Virus record (IMG/VR): IMGVR_UViG_3300046616_000062
Location: 1 to 40,441 of that record
Length of the DNA: 40,441 bases
Direction: 5' to 3' (one strand)
From: a virus
Shown: positions 13,069-21,266 of the stretch, piece by piece
Position numbering within the stretch: position 1 is the first letter of the stretch
Layout: each line of letters begins with the position of its first letter
The notes under the pieces: generated by a model
The model's input: the letters and a program-made list of their open reading frames with translations, nothing else
Told to the model about the DNA's origin: nothing
Database searches by the model: none
Made by a program: the position numbers and the translations under genes

Positions 13069-13151
13069 GACGCGATTCGTTATGGGCGCGTGATGTTTCC
13101 TCCCCGTGAAGGCGGGCAAACGATCTTGTTCCGGGGCGCGAACGGTTCCGT

Positions 13152-15005
13152 TTACTGATCGGCGCCGTACAGGCTTCCCCAGGATCGGCCCCCTAGCTCC
13201 GCCTCAGCGACGACCGGCACGCCGAACAGGTTCATGGTCATGCACTTCTCAAACTCGCGTGCAATGTCCTTTGCGTCCGCCTTCGGGGCGGAAAACACGA
13301 TCTCATCGTGAATCGGCAATTTCATGTAGTCCAGAAGCCCAGCGTCACGCATGTTGATCATGGCTTGACCCAGGACGTCACGCGCTGCCGACTGACACTG
13401 ATAGTTCACGACGGCGTACGTACGGTGCCGGTCGAGCGGAAGGCGCCGACCCGTGACCGACACAGTGACCAGACCAGTAGCGCGCGCTTCCCGCTGCCAA
13501 CGGCTCGACGCCCGTTTGATCTCAGGAAACACACGGTCGTACTCAGCGACGGCACGCGCAATCTCGACTTCTTCGGCACCTGTCTGCCGGGCAATGGTCG
13601 CGACGCCGCCGCCGTAGACCTTGCCGAAGCCTGCCCCCTTGAACACCTTCCGGTCGCGCTTCGTCGCCTCAAGCCCCTTGATGAGCTGAGCCGTGTACAT
13701 GTGAATGTCGAAGTCCGACCCGCCATTAACGAAGCCGTCCTTCATGCGCTTCACGTCGGCCAACGCTGCCAACACGCGCATTTCGATTGCTTGGAAGTCG
13801 ACCGACCCAACGATGTGGTCGGGCGCGTCTCCCAGGACGGCACGCCGGATCATCCAATCCGAAGACGGCAGCGTTTGAGCCGCGAAGTCGCCGGAGATTG
13901 ACATACGACCCGTGCGCGCCTGAAGCGTGTTTATGGTCGGATGGATGCGCCCCAACGGGTCGTGATTCGCTGCGAACTTGTCGGCGTACGACGTGACCCA
14001 TTTACCGGCGCGCTTCGCCCTCAAGACGGCTTCAGCAAGCGGGTTAGGTGCACGCGCCCCGATGCGCTCCCAGTCACGGTCAAGGTCGGCCATGGGCAGC
14101 AACACGGCCTTGTCGACCTTCAGCGCCCCGCCGTCGGTCGTCTCAGTCAGAAGCTCACCCATGGCAAGCAACGCTTCCGACACCTGGGCGCCGGAGTTGA
14201 CCGACTCGACGCCCCAACCGGCGGCAATCTCAAGGTACTTCGCTTCTTCTTCGCGGAGCATGCGGCGAAGGGTGTCGACATACTCAAGGTCGAGCACAAG
14301 CCCAGCGCGCTGCATGTACGCGCACATGTAGGCAATCTCGTGTTCGTACTCAAGCAATTGCGGACGGATGCTCAGCCGCTCATGTTCGGCGTCAAGAGCC
14401 GGGTTCAAGCGCGCCGTATAGATCACGTCTAGTCCGGCGTACAGGTTGTAAGTCGGGTGCCGAAGGTCGATACCGGCCCAGCCGGTTGCCTTCGTGAGCC
14501 CCAGCGACCGGAACACGGCCGTTAGGTCGCCCTGGGTGTCCGGCGCCGTCGGGTCGACGTAGAACGCGCTCAGCGGCTTCAGGCCCGTGCCTATGCCGCC
14601 TTCCTGGGGCTGACGCGGGTCAATCAGCGTCGCCTTAATCTTCGTGTCCGTCGTTCGCGGTGCGAGCGATTCCATAGACACGGGCGAATGCGCATCCAAC
14701 ACAAGCCAGTCGAACGGCGCGTTGTGAATCAGAAAGCGCGGGCAGTGCGTCAGCACATAATCCGCAGCTTCCTGAAAGCGTCCGCGCAGTTCGTAATGGA
14801 TGACCCAGGCTTCATGCGTCGTACCGAATTGCACTGTGCGCAAACGGTAACCGGGCGCGTAGATATCAAGCCCGGTCGTTTCCGTGTCTAGTGCAAGCTC
14901 CGGCTTGTTGCGCGCCCAGTGCATGAACTCACGAAGGTCGGCGTCCGTCTCCGGAATGTAAATCCGGACCGGTTCGCCGTTGACGCTGTGCGTGTACGTG
15001 ATCAC
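13152..15005 (-). CDS. Family A DNA polymerase with 3'-5' exonuclease domain
   Basis: Replicative polymerase of the phage, 617 residues. Exonuclease domain: ELALDTETTGLD near residue 33 (Exo I) and HNAPFDWLVLD (Exo II). Polymerase motifs follow in order: A (VGSVDFQAIEMRVLAALAD), B (VFKGAGFGKVYGGG) and C (KLPIHDEIVF). No 5'-3' exonuclease domain. I chose GTG 15003-15005 because GAAGGGAG stands 7 nt upstream; a GTG 21 nt upstream would place that ribosome site inside the gene. Leader element copy 5 can form a perfect 9-bp stem with the ribosome site. Works with the primase-helicase encoded just upstream. Confidence 0.95.
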   Translation of the reverse strand: MITYTHSVNGEPVRIYIPETDADLREFMHWARNKPELALDTETTGLDIYAPGYRLRTVQFGTTHEAWVIHYELRGRFQEAADYVLTHCPRFLIHNAPFDWLVLDAHSPVSMESLAPRTTDTKIKATLIDPRQPQEGGIGTGLKPLSAFYVDPTAPDTQGDLTAVFRSLGLTKATGWAGIDLRHPTYNLYAGLDVIYTARLNPALDAEHERLSIRPQLLEYEHEIAYMCAYMQRAGLVLDLEYVDTLRRMLREEEAKYLEIAAGWGVESVNSGAQVSEALLAMGELLTETTDGGALKVDKAVLLPMADLDRDWERIGARAPNPLAEAVLRAKRAGKWVTSYADKFAANHDPLGRIHPTINTLQARTGRMSISGDFAAQTLPSSDWMIRRAVLGDAPDHIVGSVDFQAIEMRVLAALADVKRMKDGFVNGGSDFDIHMYTAQLIKGLEATKRDRKVFKGAGFGKVYGGGVATIARQTGAEEVEIARAVAEYDRVFPEIKRASSRWQREARATGLVTVSVTGRRLPLDRHRTYAVVNYQCQSAARDVLGQAMINMRDAGLLDYMKLPIHDEIVFSAPKADAKDIAREFEKCMTMNLFGVPVVAEAELGGRSWGSLYGADQ

Positions 15006-15034
15006 GTGGGAACTCCCTTCACTCACCTGCCTTG

Positions 15035-15051
15035 AAGGGAGTCGGTGACCT
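15035..15051 (-). promoter_or_regulatory. Leader element, copy 5 (before DNA polymerase)
   Basis: AGGTCACCGACTCCCTT. ACUCCCUUC pairs perfectly with GAAGGGAGU, which contains the polymerase ribosome binding site, across a 13-nt loop. The clearest case of the family. Confidence 0.78.
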
Positions 15052-15161
15052 GGGCGCCGTCACTCTGGGTACTTTCCGCGGTGCCCGCCATGTCCGTTTC
15101 TGTCCACATTTACCCCATGCCGGCATAGGGTCATTTCGTAACTCAGCGTGAACATGAGGAA

Positions 15162-15196
15162 AGCCCCCAACTACTCACGTGAGTAGTCAGGGGCTC
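15162..15196 (-). terminator. Terminator with operator core after primase-helicase
   Basis: Minus strand: GCCCCTGACTAC.../...GTAGTTGGGGGC hairpin followed by TTTCC. Sits directly after the primase-helicase stop and contains operator site 7. Confidence 0.65.
15172..15185. promoter_or_regulatory. Operator-like palindrome, site 7 of 15
   Basis: Core TACTCACGTGAGTA within the hairpin at 15162-15196, between primase-helicase and DNA polymerase. Confidence 0.8.
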
Positions 15197-15202
15197 CCTG
15201 GG

Positions 15203-17629
15203 TCAGTCCTGGGCGAAGATGCCCGGACCGGTAGCGGCAACCGGAGCACCGGCCACCCGAACGCCGACAAGCGCAATGCCCTTGTTCGTCTTCTTCTTCA
15301 TCACGTTGCGCTCTTCCATGGCGCCGTAAAAAGCCTTCCGGGACCAAACCTCAGTGCTCTTCAGCCCTTCAGCCTCGCACCAATCGCGGTAAGCGTTGTA
15401 CGCGTCGGCACCCGGCAACACTTCGGACTCAGGGGCTTCTTCGAGCACGCCCGGGAAGAATCCGGCAAGCGCGTCAGACGTCGCCCGGTATTCCTTCGTC
15501 GCAGCGGAAATGCTCTCAGGGTCCTTCAGGCCGTTCGCGTACCATTCGACGGCTCCGCGCACAGCCCATGCCACGATGCCCGCTGCCTCAACGCGAAGCT
15601 TCCTGTCAAGGTCGTAGTCACGCTCTTCGGGCGCGAAGTACCGGTTGAAGGGAATGAGCTTCACGCGGCGCCAAAGCCCTTCGTCCTGACTCTTGAACTT
15701 CGGCTTGTGGTTGGTCGCAAGCATGATCAAGAACGTCGGCGCGAACGTGAAGAATTCCTGACGGAGAAAGCGCGCCGTGACCTTGTCCTTGCCCGTCACA
15801 CGCTTCAGGACGGCTTCCGACATGGGCTTGCCCGACTCGCCTTCGGACGCCATGACGAGACGCGCACCACGAAGCGCAGCAAGGTCGTTCGGAATGCCCC
15901 CGCCGCTGCCCTTGTCCTCAAACGTGGCGAACGGCGTCGTCTTCGTGATCCGGCCGAATACGTCCGTCAGCGTCTCCGTGAACACGCTCTTACCGTTGGC
16001 GCCCTTGCCCCAGAGAACGGCAAAGCACTGTTCCGACGTGTTGCCGGTAATGCCGTAGCCGACAAGCCGCCGGACGTAGCCGACAAGGTCAGCGTTGCCC
16101 GGGAAAATCTCAGTGATGAACTGTTCCCACCTGGGCGCCTTAGCCATCGGGTCGAACTCAAGCGGCAGCGACACAGTGAGCATGTCGCCCTTGTCGTGCG
16201 CCCGGAGCTTGCCCGTGCGAAGGTCGACAACGCCGTTGCTGAAGCTCAACAGGTGCGGCTTCGCGTCGAACTCTTCGGCGTCAACGTGCACGCTGGGAAC
16301 GCTGCGAAGCTCCGTCATGAGTGCGTCAATACGCGTCGTCATGGTGAAGCCGCGCGACTCCGGCAGGCACCCGGCAAGGACAAGAGCCGCGCCCATGGCG
16401 TGAATTTCCTGACGCACACGGGTTGCCGACTTGACCCAGGTCACGCCGTCCCACACGAAGTACCCCAGGCCCGACGCGTACTTGATACGTCCGTCAGTCC
16501 ACGCGACAAGGGCGTGTGCGTTCATGGCGTCAGACTCGCCGTAGGTGGTGACAAGCTCACCCAGAATGCGGGCAGCGTCGGCGCCCTGATCGCTCGACAC
16601 CTGAACGGCGCCGGTACGGTGCGCAACTTCCGCCTTACGGTGCTCCGCCTCAACCTGGGCGCGACCCTTCACCGGTCGAGCCGACTTCACCGCAGCATGA
16701 AGAGCCGACGGGAACACCGACGGGTCACGCTCACGCCACGACGTAAGGTCGTCGCCGGACACGGGCAGGGTCAGCGCGTACGCGTCGATACCGTGCCCGG
16801 CAAGCCCCTCAGACACGGTCAGCGTGAAGCCTTGTCCGGCAGGGTCGTTGTCGCCACACACGATCACCTGATAGCCGCGCAAGCCGTCGGCCAACTCCGC
16901 CAACGTCTCAGGGTTGTTGACCAGAGAAGCGCCACGAATGGCAACGGCGTCGTACCCGACTGAAACGGCTGTGAGCGCGTCTCCGGGCCCCTCAGTGACC
17001 AGAATGACCCCGTACCCGGCTTCACCCCTGAAGACGCCGTACGGTGCCCAGCGCTGCCCTTCAGGGTTGCTCAGGCTCAGCCAACGACCCGGGCACTTCC
17101 CACTCAGGTCACGCCCCTGGGCGCCACGGATCACGCCGTCAAAGCCCTTCAGCGGCACGACCATGCGCGGGAACCGAAGGAACGACGGAGACAGGAAGTC
17201 AGGGAAGTTGCCGTCAACGCGCGTCGGGTTGGCAGGCGACGCCACAAGCCCCAGGCGCGCGGAGTCTTCGGGACTCAGTCCGAAGCGGGTACCGGCGTAA
17301 GCCGCAGCGTCCGCCGTCAGGCTTCGGGACTCAAGCCACATGCGCAGCGCAACCACGTTTGCCGGACCAACCATCTTCGGCTTCTCCTTCGGAACAGTCG
17401 CGCCGTCGCCGGTCGCGTCAAACAGGTCAGCCCATGTCAGCCCAGCGGCCTTGACGACGTTCTTCGTCTCGCAACCGGCACGGCACGTCAGCCTTACCTT
17501 CAGGTCGTCGCCACGCCAGATACGAAGCGAAGGGCGCGAGTCAGGGTGAGCCGGACAGACGGCAAGGTAACCGCCGTCCGGCTCTTCGCTGACTTGAGTG
17601 AACCGGCCCAGGATGCCCACGAAGTCCAT
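15203..17629 (-). CDS. Primase-helicase (D5/P4 type)
   Basis: 808 residues combining primer synthesis and DNA unwinding. N-terminal zinc-binding module (CPAH and CRAGC). Toprim-like primase signatures: EGPGDALTAVSVGYDAVAIRG and CGDNDPAGQGF near residues 200-270. D5-type linker, then SF3 helicase: Walker A LWGKGANGKSVF near residue 545, a B-motif region LVMASEGESG, and motif C LIMLATNHKP followed by the arginine-finger-like LWRRVKLIPF. ATG start at 17627-17629, AAGGGG upstream; leader copy 6 precedes it. Together with the family A polymerase it gives the phage its own replisome. Confidence 0.94.
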   Translation of the reverse strand: MDFVGILGRFTQVSEEPDGGYLAVCPAHPDSRPSLRIWRGDDLKVRLTCRAGCETKNVVKAAGLTWADLFDATGDGATVPKEKPKMVGPANVVALRMWLESRSLTADAAAYAGTRFGLSPEDSARLGLVASPANPTRVDGNFPDFLSPSFLRFPRMVVPLKGFDGVIRGAQGRDLSGKCPGRWLSLSNPEGQRWAPYGVFRGEAGYGVILVTEGPGDALTAVSVGYDAVAIRGASLVNNPETLAELADGLRGYQVIVCGDNDPAGQGFTLTVSEGLAGHGIDAYALTLPVSGDDLTSWRERDPSVFPSALHAAVKSARPVKGRAQVEAEHRKAEVAHRTGAVQVSSDQGADAARILGELVTTYGESDAMNAHALVAWTDGRIKYASGLGYFVWDGVTWVKSATRVRQEIHAMGAALVLAGCLPESRGFTMTTRIDALMTELRSVPSVHVDAEEFDAKPHLLSFSNGVVDLRTGKLRAHDKGDMLTVSLPLEFDPMAKAPRWEQFITEIFPGNADLVGYVRRLVGYGITGNTSEQCFAVLWGKGANGKSVFTETLTDVFGRITKTTPFATFEDKGSGGGIPNDLAALRGARLVMASEGESGKPMSEAVLKRVTGKDKVTARFLRQEFFTFAPTFLIMLATNHKPKFKSQDEGLWRRVKLIPFNRYFAPEERDYDLDRKLRVEAAGIVAWAVRGAVEWYANGLKDPESISAATKEYRATSDALAGFFPGVLEEAPESEVLPGADAYNAYRDWCEAEGLKSTEVWSRKAFYGAMEERNVMKKKTNKGIALVGVRVAGAPVAATGPGIFAQD

Positions 17630-17664
17630 TTGAACCCCTTCGATAGTTGCTCTCAGGCACCCAT

Positions 17665-17681
17665 AAGGGAGTCGGTTACTT
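17665..17681 (-). promoter_or_regulatory. Leader element, copy 6 (before primase-helicase)
   Basis: AAGTAACCGACTCCCTT; the TAA is the stop of the HNH gene. UCCCUU can pair with AAGGGG of the primase-helicase ribosome site (one U-G). Confidence 0.65.
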
Positions 17682-18044
17682 GCCCGCCGGACCGAACGTC
17701 AGCGACCACTCAGCAAGCGTCTTCGCACCCTTGCTCAAGTTGCATGGGGCACACGCCGGAAGCATGTTGTGCGCAGCGTCGGCGCCCCCCTTGCTGAGCG
17801 GGTGCACGTGGTCAAGGTGTTCGGCCTTCGCATCGCAGTACGCACAGCGGAAGCCCCAACGGCGCATGATCTCTGTGCGCGAATACTCGGCGTGCTCGAC
17901 GCCGTACGCCGTGGCCCGACGCTTCTGACTCAGGGTGTGCCGCTTGTCCTTCGGAAGCTTCCGGTAATAGTCCTTGATGTACGCCTTCCGGCGCTTGTTC
18001 CGGCACGGCTGACACGAACACTTCGGCTCATGGCGCGCGCTCAT
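17676..18044 (-). CDS. HNH endonuclease (early region)
   Basis: 122 residues. HNH core HLDHVHPLSKGGADAAHNMLPACAPCN with zinc pairs CAYC and CAPC; a separate cysteine cluster near the N-terminus (CSCQPC) precedes a basic stretch. The ATG at 18042-18044 overlaps the previous stop (ATGA). Distinct from the packaging HNH at 1200-1547. It could be a homing-type nuclease that has become part of the operon, or serve replication/recombination; no intron or interrupted gene is visible next to it. Confidence 0.88.
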   Translation of the reverse strand: MSARHEPKCSCQPCRNKRRKAYIKDYYRKLPKDKRHTLSQKRRATAYGVEHAEYSRTEIMRRWGFRCAYCDAKAEHLDHVHPLSKGGADAAHNMLPACAPCNLSKGAKTLAEWSLTFGPAGK

Positions 18045-18226
18045 GACGTCCACCACACAACCGAAGCGCCCCGGGTAATGGCGTTGGTCAGCGCGTCGAG
18101 ATAGCGCCCCCAGTCACGCCGGTCGGCGGCACCCGGCTTCAGGTAAACGGTGTCCCCAGCGCTCAGCGCCCGAAGGTCACCCAGGGCAGGCGCGTAGTCC
18201 GGCCCAATGAACATGCCTGTATGCAT
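18041..18226 (-). CDS. Hypothetical small protein
   Basis: 61 residues from ATG 18224-18226 with GGAAGGTGAC upstream; the longer frame runs into operator site 8 and is discarded. Begins MHTGMFIGPDYAPALGDLRALSAGDTVYLKPG and ends in hydrophobic VVWWTS. Unknown; the stop overlaps the HNH start. Confidence 0.65.
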   Translation of the reverse strand: MHTGMFIGPDYAPALGDLRALSAGDTVYLKPGAADRRDWGRYLDALTNAITRGASVVWWTS

Positions 18227-18240
18227 GTCACCTTCCTGTC

Positions 18241-18254
18241 TACTCACGTGAGTA
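18241..18254. promoter_or_regulatory. Operator-like palindrome, site 8 of 15
   Basis: Core TACTCACGTGAGTA; outer flanks GTC/CAC differ from the others. 15 nt upstream of the start at 18226. Confidence 0.75.
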
Positions 18255-18259
18255 CACGG

Positions 18260-18298
18260 AAAGCCCCGGCACGAAGCTAGGTGCTCCGCCCGGGGCTG
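18260..18298. terminator. Hairpin after the 18305-18595 gene
   Basis: AGCCCCGG/CCGGGGCT stem of 8 bp with a 20-nt loop, then CTTTCC on the minus strand. Placed 7 nt after the stop of the upstream gene, next to operator site 8. Confidence 0.65.
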
Positions 18299-18304
18299 TG
18301 TCCG

Positions 18305-18595
18305 TCAGTCTCTCGGTTGACCCGTCACGTTGCTTCGCAACAGGCGTACGTGTTCCGTGCCGATCCATTCGGCGCGAAGTGTCTTGCGTGCTTCAAGGCC
18401 GCTTCGGGATTCAACGCCGGTCGGCTGCACCTTCAGGAAGGGAATTCGCTTGCCGTAGGCATACCGAATTTCGATCTCCCGAACGATTGCATCCGTCGCG
18501 CGCGTTCCATTGCCGCAGCGGGTTGCGTAGTTGATCAGGTCACCGACGTACAAGGCTTCCCCTGCATAGTCGGTGACCGTTCCGCGCTGGGCCAC
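18305..18595 (-). CDS. Hypothetical protein
   Basis: 96 residues, GTG start at 18593-18595 overlapping the previous stop (TAGTGG). Begins MAQRGTVTDYAGEALYVGDLINYATRCG; beta-rich with a basic C-terminal half. Function unknown. Third gene of the RDF group. Confidence 0.65.
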   Translation of the reverse strand: MAQRGTVTDYAGEALYVGDLINYATRCGNGTRATDAIVREIEIRYAYGKRIPFLKVQPTGVESRSGLEARKTLRAEWIGTEHVRLLRSNVTGQPRD

Positions 18596-18777
18596 TAGCG
18601 GTATTCCGGATCGAAGTCGTCGGCAGTCGGTACGCCGAACCGGGCCCGACGCTCATGAAGAACGGCAAGACGCGCTTCCGGCGGGTACTGCCACAGTGGC
18701 GCCTTCACGGCGTCGTCAGAAGCGCCACGCATCACATGCGCCCAGGCTTCCGGCGACGCCGCTTCGAGCGTGCTCAC
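18595..18777 (-). CDS. Hypothetical small protein
   Basis: 60 residues, GTG start overlapping the RDF stop (GTGA). Sequence [49 protein letters not shown] is helical. Translationally coupled to the RDF, so it may act in the same process; no direct evidence. Confidence 0.65.
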   Translation of the reverse strand: MSTLEAASPEAWAHVMRGASDDAVKAPLWQYPPEARLAVLHERRARFGVPTADDFDPEYR

Positions 18778-19511
18778 TCGGCAATCGCGTCGTTGTACGA
18801 CTTCACGACGTCAATGACGGGCTTGTAATACGAAACGAGCTTGTTCCGCATCGGGCCCTTCTTCGGCGTGTACTCGACCAACTCAAGCTCAAGGTAAGCG
18901 AGCACAGCGCCACCCTGCCCGATGCGCTCAAGGTCGTCTTCGGCTTCGTGAAGCACCTTGAAGAGCGTCCAAGAACCGGTCTGGAACTTGAACTTTCCAA
19001 GCTCCGGGTCATCGGCAAGGGAGAAGGTCACCGTGATTGCCGGGTTGGGGCCGTCGTCGTTCTTCGCGTCCGCCTTCCGCTCATCGAAGAGCGTCGGGCA
19101 ACCGCACGGCTGACCGATCAGCGACTCATCACGCTCGTTCGACTTGAACTCGAAGCCGTCGCAGTGGTGCTTCAGCTTGCTGTTCACCCAGTGCTTCATG
19201 TCCCACTTGATGCCGTCGGCCTCAAGGATCACGGGAACGCGCGCCTTCTCCGTGAAGACGTCGATGAAGTTCTCAGACGTGCTCTCTTCGTTCTCAACGG
19301 GAGTGCCGCCGAAGAGCTGGGCAACGGCGTCAGCGACGGTCTTCTCACCGGTCGACACGCGCCACTCAGACAGGGCAACGGGCACGTTCTTGCCCTTGTC
19401 GTTCAGCTCCGAATAGCCGGAGTGAAAGCGGCCAACGGTGTCGTCGCTGTACGTCTCACGCTTCTTCGGCTTGTTGTCTTCGTCTCCGGCCCAAATGGAA
19501 CGCTTCGCCAT
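18774..19511 (-). CDS. Recombination directionality factor (gp3-like)
   Basis: 245 residues, matching the length (about 244) and N-terminal character of phiC31 gp3 (Wx[21 protein letters not shown], VADAVAxLFGG). In phiC31 this protein binds the integrase and switches it from integration to excision. It also contains a possible zinc site (HHCDGFEF...CGCP) and a C-terminal helical region. ATG start at 19509-19511 with GGGAG upstream; the leader carries element copy 7. Sits in the early block downstream of the repressor-like gene, as in phiC31, so excision is expected only on induction. Confidence 0.88.
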   Translation of the reverse strand: MAKRSIWAGDEDNKPKKRETYSDDTVGRFHSGYSELNDKGKNVPVALSEWRVSTGEKTVADAVAQLFGGTPVENEESTSENFIDVFTEKARVPVILEADGIKWDMKHWVNSKLKHHCDGFEFKSNERDESLIGQPCGCPTLFDERKADAKNDDGPNPAITVTFSLADDPELGKFKFQTGSWTLFKVLHEAEDDLERIGQGGAVLAYLELELVEYTPKKGPMRNKLVSYYKPVIDVVKSYNDAIAE

Positions 19512-19568
19512 GGTGTGTTGCTCCCAGGTGCAGGGGCTTGCCGCCCGTTTGCTGTCTCACTTGTGGGT

Positions 19569-19585
19569 AAGGGAGTCGGTGACCT
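19569..19585 (-). promoter_or_regulatory. Leader element, copy 7 (before RDF)
   Basis: AGGTCACCGACTCCCTT. CUCCC can pair with GGGAG of the RDF ribosome site, with a longer loop (about 40-50 nt) than in the other copies. Confidence 0.62.
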
Positions 19586-19606
19586 GGGTGGTACAAGGCA
19601 CAACAC

Positions 19607-19647
19607 AAAAAGCCCCTCAGCGCCCGTGTAAGGCACTGAGGGGCTTC
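19607..19647 (-). terminator. Rho-independent terminator
   Basis: AAGCCCCTCAG/CTGAGGGGCTT stem with a 15-nt loop; on the minus strand followed by TTTTTG. Sits 14 nt after the small membrane protein gene and before the RDF leader. Confidence 0.85.
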
Positions 19648-19661
19648 TCTGGTCTAACGGG

Positions 19662-19808
19662 TCACTTGTGCATGAGGCAGCGCGCGGGAACGTCCTTCAC
19701 GGCGCTGTACCGGTACACGGAGCACGGAGCATAGAAGTGCGCCCACGTACTCAGGATCAGCGCGGTTACTGCCGCCACGCCCAGGATGATGCCGCCGAAG
19801 CCACGCAT
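19662..19808 (-). CDS. Small membrane protein
   Basis: 48 residues from ATG 19806-19808 with GGAGAG upstream. One hydrophobic segment (FGGIILGVAAVTALILSTWAHF) and then a cysteine-containing tail (CSVYRYSAVKDVPARCLMHK). Too short to name; possible antiholin-like or membrane anchor protein. Preceded by leader copy 8. Confidence 0.6.
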   Translation of the reverse strand: MRGFGGIILGVAAVTALILSTWAHFYAPCSVYRYSAVKDVPARCLMHK

Positions 19809-19847
19809 GCGTTCTCTCCTTCAATCGGGTGTCTCTCGACTGCCGGT

Positions 19848-19864
19848 AAGGGAGTCGGTGACTA
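19848..19864 (-). promoter_or_regulatory. Leader element, copy 8 (before the small membrane protein)
   Basis: TAGTCACCGACTCCCTT; the TAG is the exonuclease stop. CUCC(C)UU pairs with AAGGAG of the next gene with one bulged C. Confidence 0.65.
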
Positions 19865-20707
19865 GCGCGCCCGTCGCTGAGTGCCGGTCGTCAGCTTGCC
19901 CCCAACCTTCTTCGCAATGGGCTTGCCGATCACCTTCCGGGAAACGTCACGGTCCCAATCGAAGGTGCTCCGAAGGTGCAGGAAGTGAGCGAAGACGTCC
20001 GGCCCAGTCTCGACCGGCTTGAAGGCCCAGGTTGTGTCAGTCACGTGAAGCACAGCGGCGCCGTCAAACTCCGGCATCGGCTCACGGTTGCCGTCAGGGT
20101 CAATGATGAAGTCGGCGTTCATGTAAGCGCTCATCTGAAGCGCAACGTCCGGGTACGTCGCCTTAGACGTCTTCCAGTCGCCCATAATCAGGTGGGGCGT
20201 GCCGGACCGGTCGGGCGTCGGGTTGCCGTCGGCGTCGAGCCAAACGCGCATGACCACATCGAACGAACCGGCGTACCCGTAGGTGTCCGACCATGCGACG
20301 TCTTCGGCCCGTACAAGCTCCGGGTTGACTGCCTCAAGGAACTCACGGAAGTGCTCGACGTAGGGCGTCAGATCAGCGCGCACGCGTCCGACGTACTCAC
20401 CCCTGATCAGTCGCTCAAACAGGTCGTGCGCTTCGCTGCCCAGGTCGGCACGAACCTTCGTGTACCGGCGCGCGGCACCCTTCAGGTAATCAACGGCGCC
20501 GTCGCGGTCGCGTGCTGCCATGTCGGCAACGAAGTCGATGGAGTCAACGGCCAATTCAGCGGCCATCTTCGCTTGCCACGGAGCAAGGAAGTTTTGCTTT
20601 GCCAGCATGCCGAGTACGGACGTCACGCCCGGGTGAACAATCTCCCGGTTCTCAGGGTGAACGTAGAACCGGCTTCCGCCACGGTAGACGGTACGAATCT
20701 TGGGCAC
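19862..20707 (-). CDS. RecB/Cas4-like exonuclease
   Basis: 281 residues, GTG start at 20705-20707 with AAGGGGG upstream. A PD-(D/E)xK nuclease core is visible: GSFDVVMRVWLDADG (Asp) followed by LIMGDWKTSKA (Asp-Trp-Lys). This spacing is typical of phage RecB-like exonucleases. Likely used in recombination or in processing DNA ends during replication. phiC31 gene order (repressor, gp1, nuclease-like gp2, gp3/RDF) supports the placement. It lies directly below promoter island 2 and leader copy 9. Confidence 0.82.
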   Translation of the reverse strand: MPKIRTVYRGGSRFYVHPENREIVHPGVTSVLGMLAKQNFLAPWQAKMAAELAVDSIDFVADMAARDRDGAVDYLKGAARRYTKVRADLGSEAHDLFERLIRGEYVGRVRADLTPYVEHFREFLEAVNPELVRAEDVAWSDTYGYAGSFDVVMRVWLDADGNPTPDRSGTPHLIMGDWKTSKATYPDVALQMSAYMNADFIIDPDGNREPMPEFDGAAVLHVTDTTWAFKPVETGPDVFAHFLHLRSTFDWDRDVSRKVIGKPIAKKVGGKLTTGTQRRAR

Positions 20708-20745
20708 GTGGGCCCCCTTCAGCGGTAGGTGTCTCTACCTGTTTG

Positions 20746-20762
20746 AAGGGAGTCGGCTACGT
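20746..20762 (-). promoter_or_regulatory. Leader element, copy 9 (before exonuclease)
   Basis: ACGTAGCCGACTCCCTT. CUCCCUUCA pairs with UGAAGGGGG of the exonuclease ribosome site, and a second stem GGUAG/CUACC lies inside the loop, so the leader could form one long two-part hairpin hiding the ribosome site. Confidence 0.72.
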
Positions 20763-20763
20763 G

Positions 20764-20855
20764 GTGACGCTGTGACGAAGTGGCGTCGAGCCGGGTTTAA
20801 CCAATGAGAAGTCTTAGGTGAATTCTTATTTTGAATCACAGCGTCACTTCATCAC
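20764..20855 (-). promoter_or_regulatory. Promoter island 2 with flanking operator-like arms
   Basis: -35 CTGTGA (20836-20841), 17-bp spacer, -10 CCTAAG (20813-20818) on the minus strand. The arms at 20836-20855 and 20764-20783 are near-identical to those of island 1 (2103-2194). The -10 is poorer than in island 1. Expected to drive the exonuclease-RDF block. Confidence 0.58.
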
Positions 20856-20898
20856 TCAACCCAGGTCAGCCGTGTGTGCCGCTGTAAGGGCGTGACGA

Positions 20899-20931
20899 AG
20901 CCCCGCCGGTACGTGGTGACCCGACGGGGCT
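20899..20931. terminator. Hairpin after the 20953-21198 gene
   Basis: AGCCCCG/CGGGGCT stem, 19-nt loop, no U run. Placed between the small cysteine-containing gene and promoter island 2. Confidence 0.55.
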
Positions 20932-20952
20932 GTGAGGGGCTGTGAGGGGCGC

Positions 20953-21198
20953 TCAGCGCTGTAGCCGGTCCTTCACGACGTCGCCCAGGCGCTCATGTAC
21001 TGCGGTCACCGCAGCGTCTACGGCGGACGGCAAGCCCAGGGCGTCACGGCACGGCAGGCACGTCGGCTCAACCTTGCCGGTCGGGAACGACGGCATGGCG
21101 CCACACTCAGCGCTGTACACCCCAGGACCCTGCCGGAGCGCGTGAGTCTCCGTGTCGTCGTGTGACTCAACCGTCAGGTACTTCACTTCGTCGGTCAT
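20953..21198 (-). CDS. Hypothetical protein (phiC31 gp1 position)
   Basis: 81 residues from ATG 21196-21198 with AGGAAGG upstream. Contains ECGAMP and CLPC, a possible zinc site, and a helical C-terminus (AVDAAVTAVHERLGDVVKDRLQR). First gene downstream of the repressor-like gene, corresponding to phiC31 early gene 1. Function unknown. Confidence 0.7.
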   Translation of the reverse strand: MTDEVKYLTVESHDDTETHALRQGPGVYSAECGAMPSFPTGKVEPTCLPCRDALGLPSAVDAAVTAVHERLGDVVKDRLQR

Positions 21199-21217
21199 GG
21201 TCTGCCTTCCTACGGGC

Positions 21218-21247
21218 GAAGCCCCCGGGACGGTTCCCAGGGGCTTC
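21218..21247. terminator. Hairpin after repressor-like gene
   Basis: GAAGCCCC/GGGGCTTC perfect 8-bp stem with a 14-nt loop, 20 nt past the repressor-like stop. No U run. Confidence 0.65.
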
Positions 21248-21266
21248 ACACTCTGCGGTCAGTCGG

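Noticed and set aside
17676-18044. HNH gene as part of a homing intron or intein
   Set aside because: No interrupted gene, splice-like structure or intein motif surrounds it; neighbours are intact overlapping genes.
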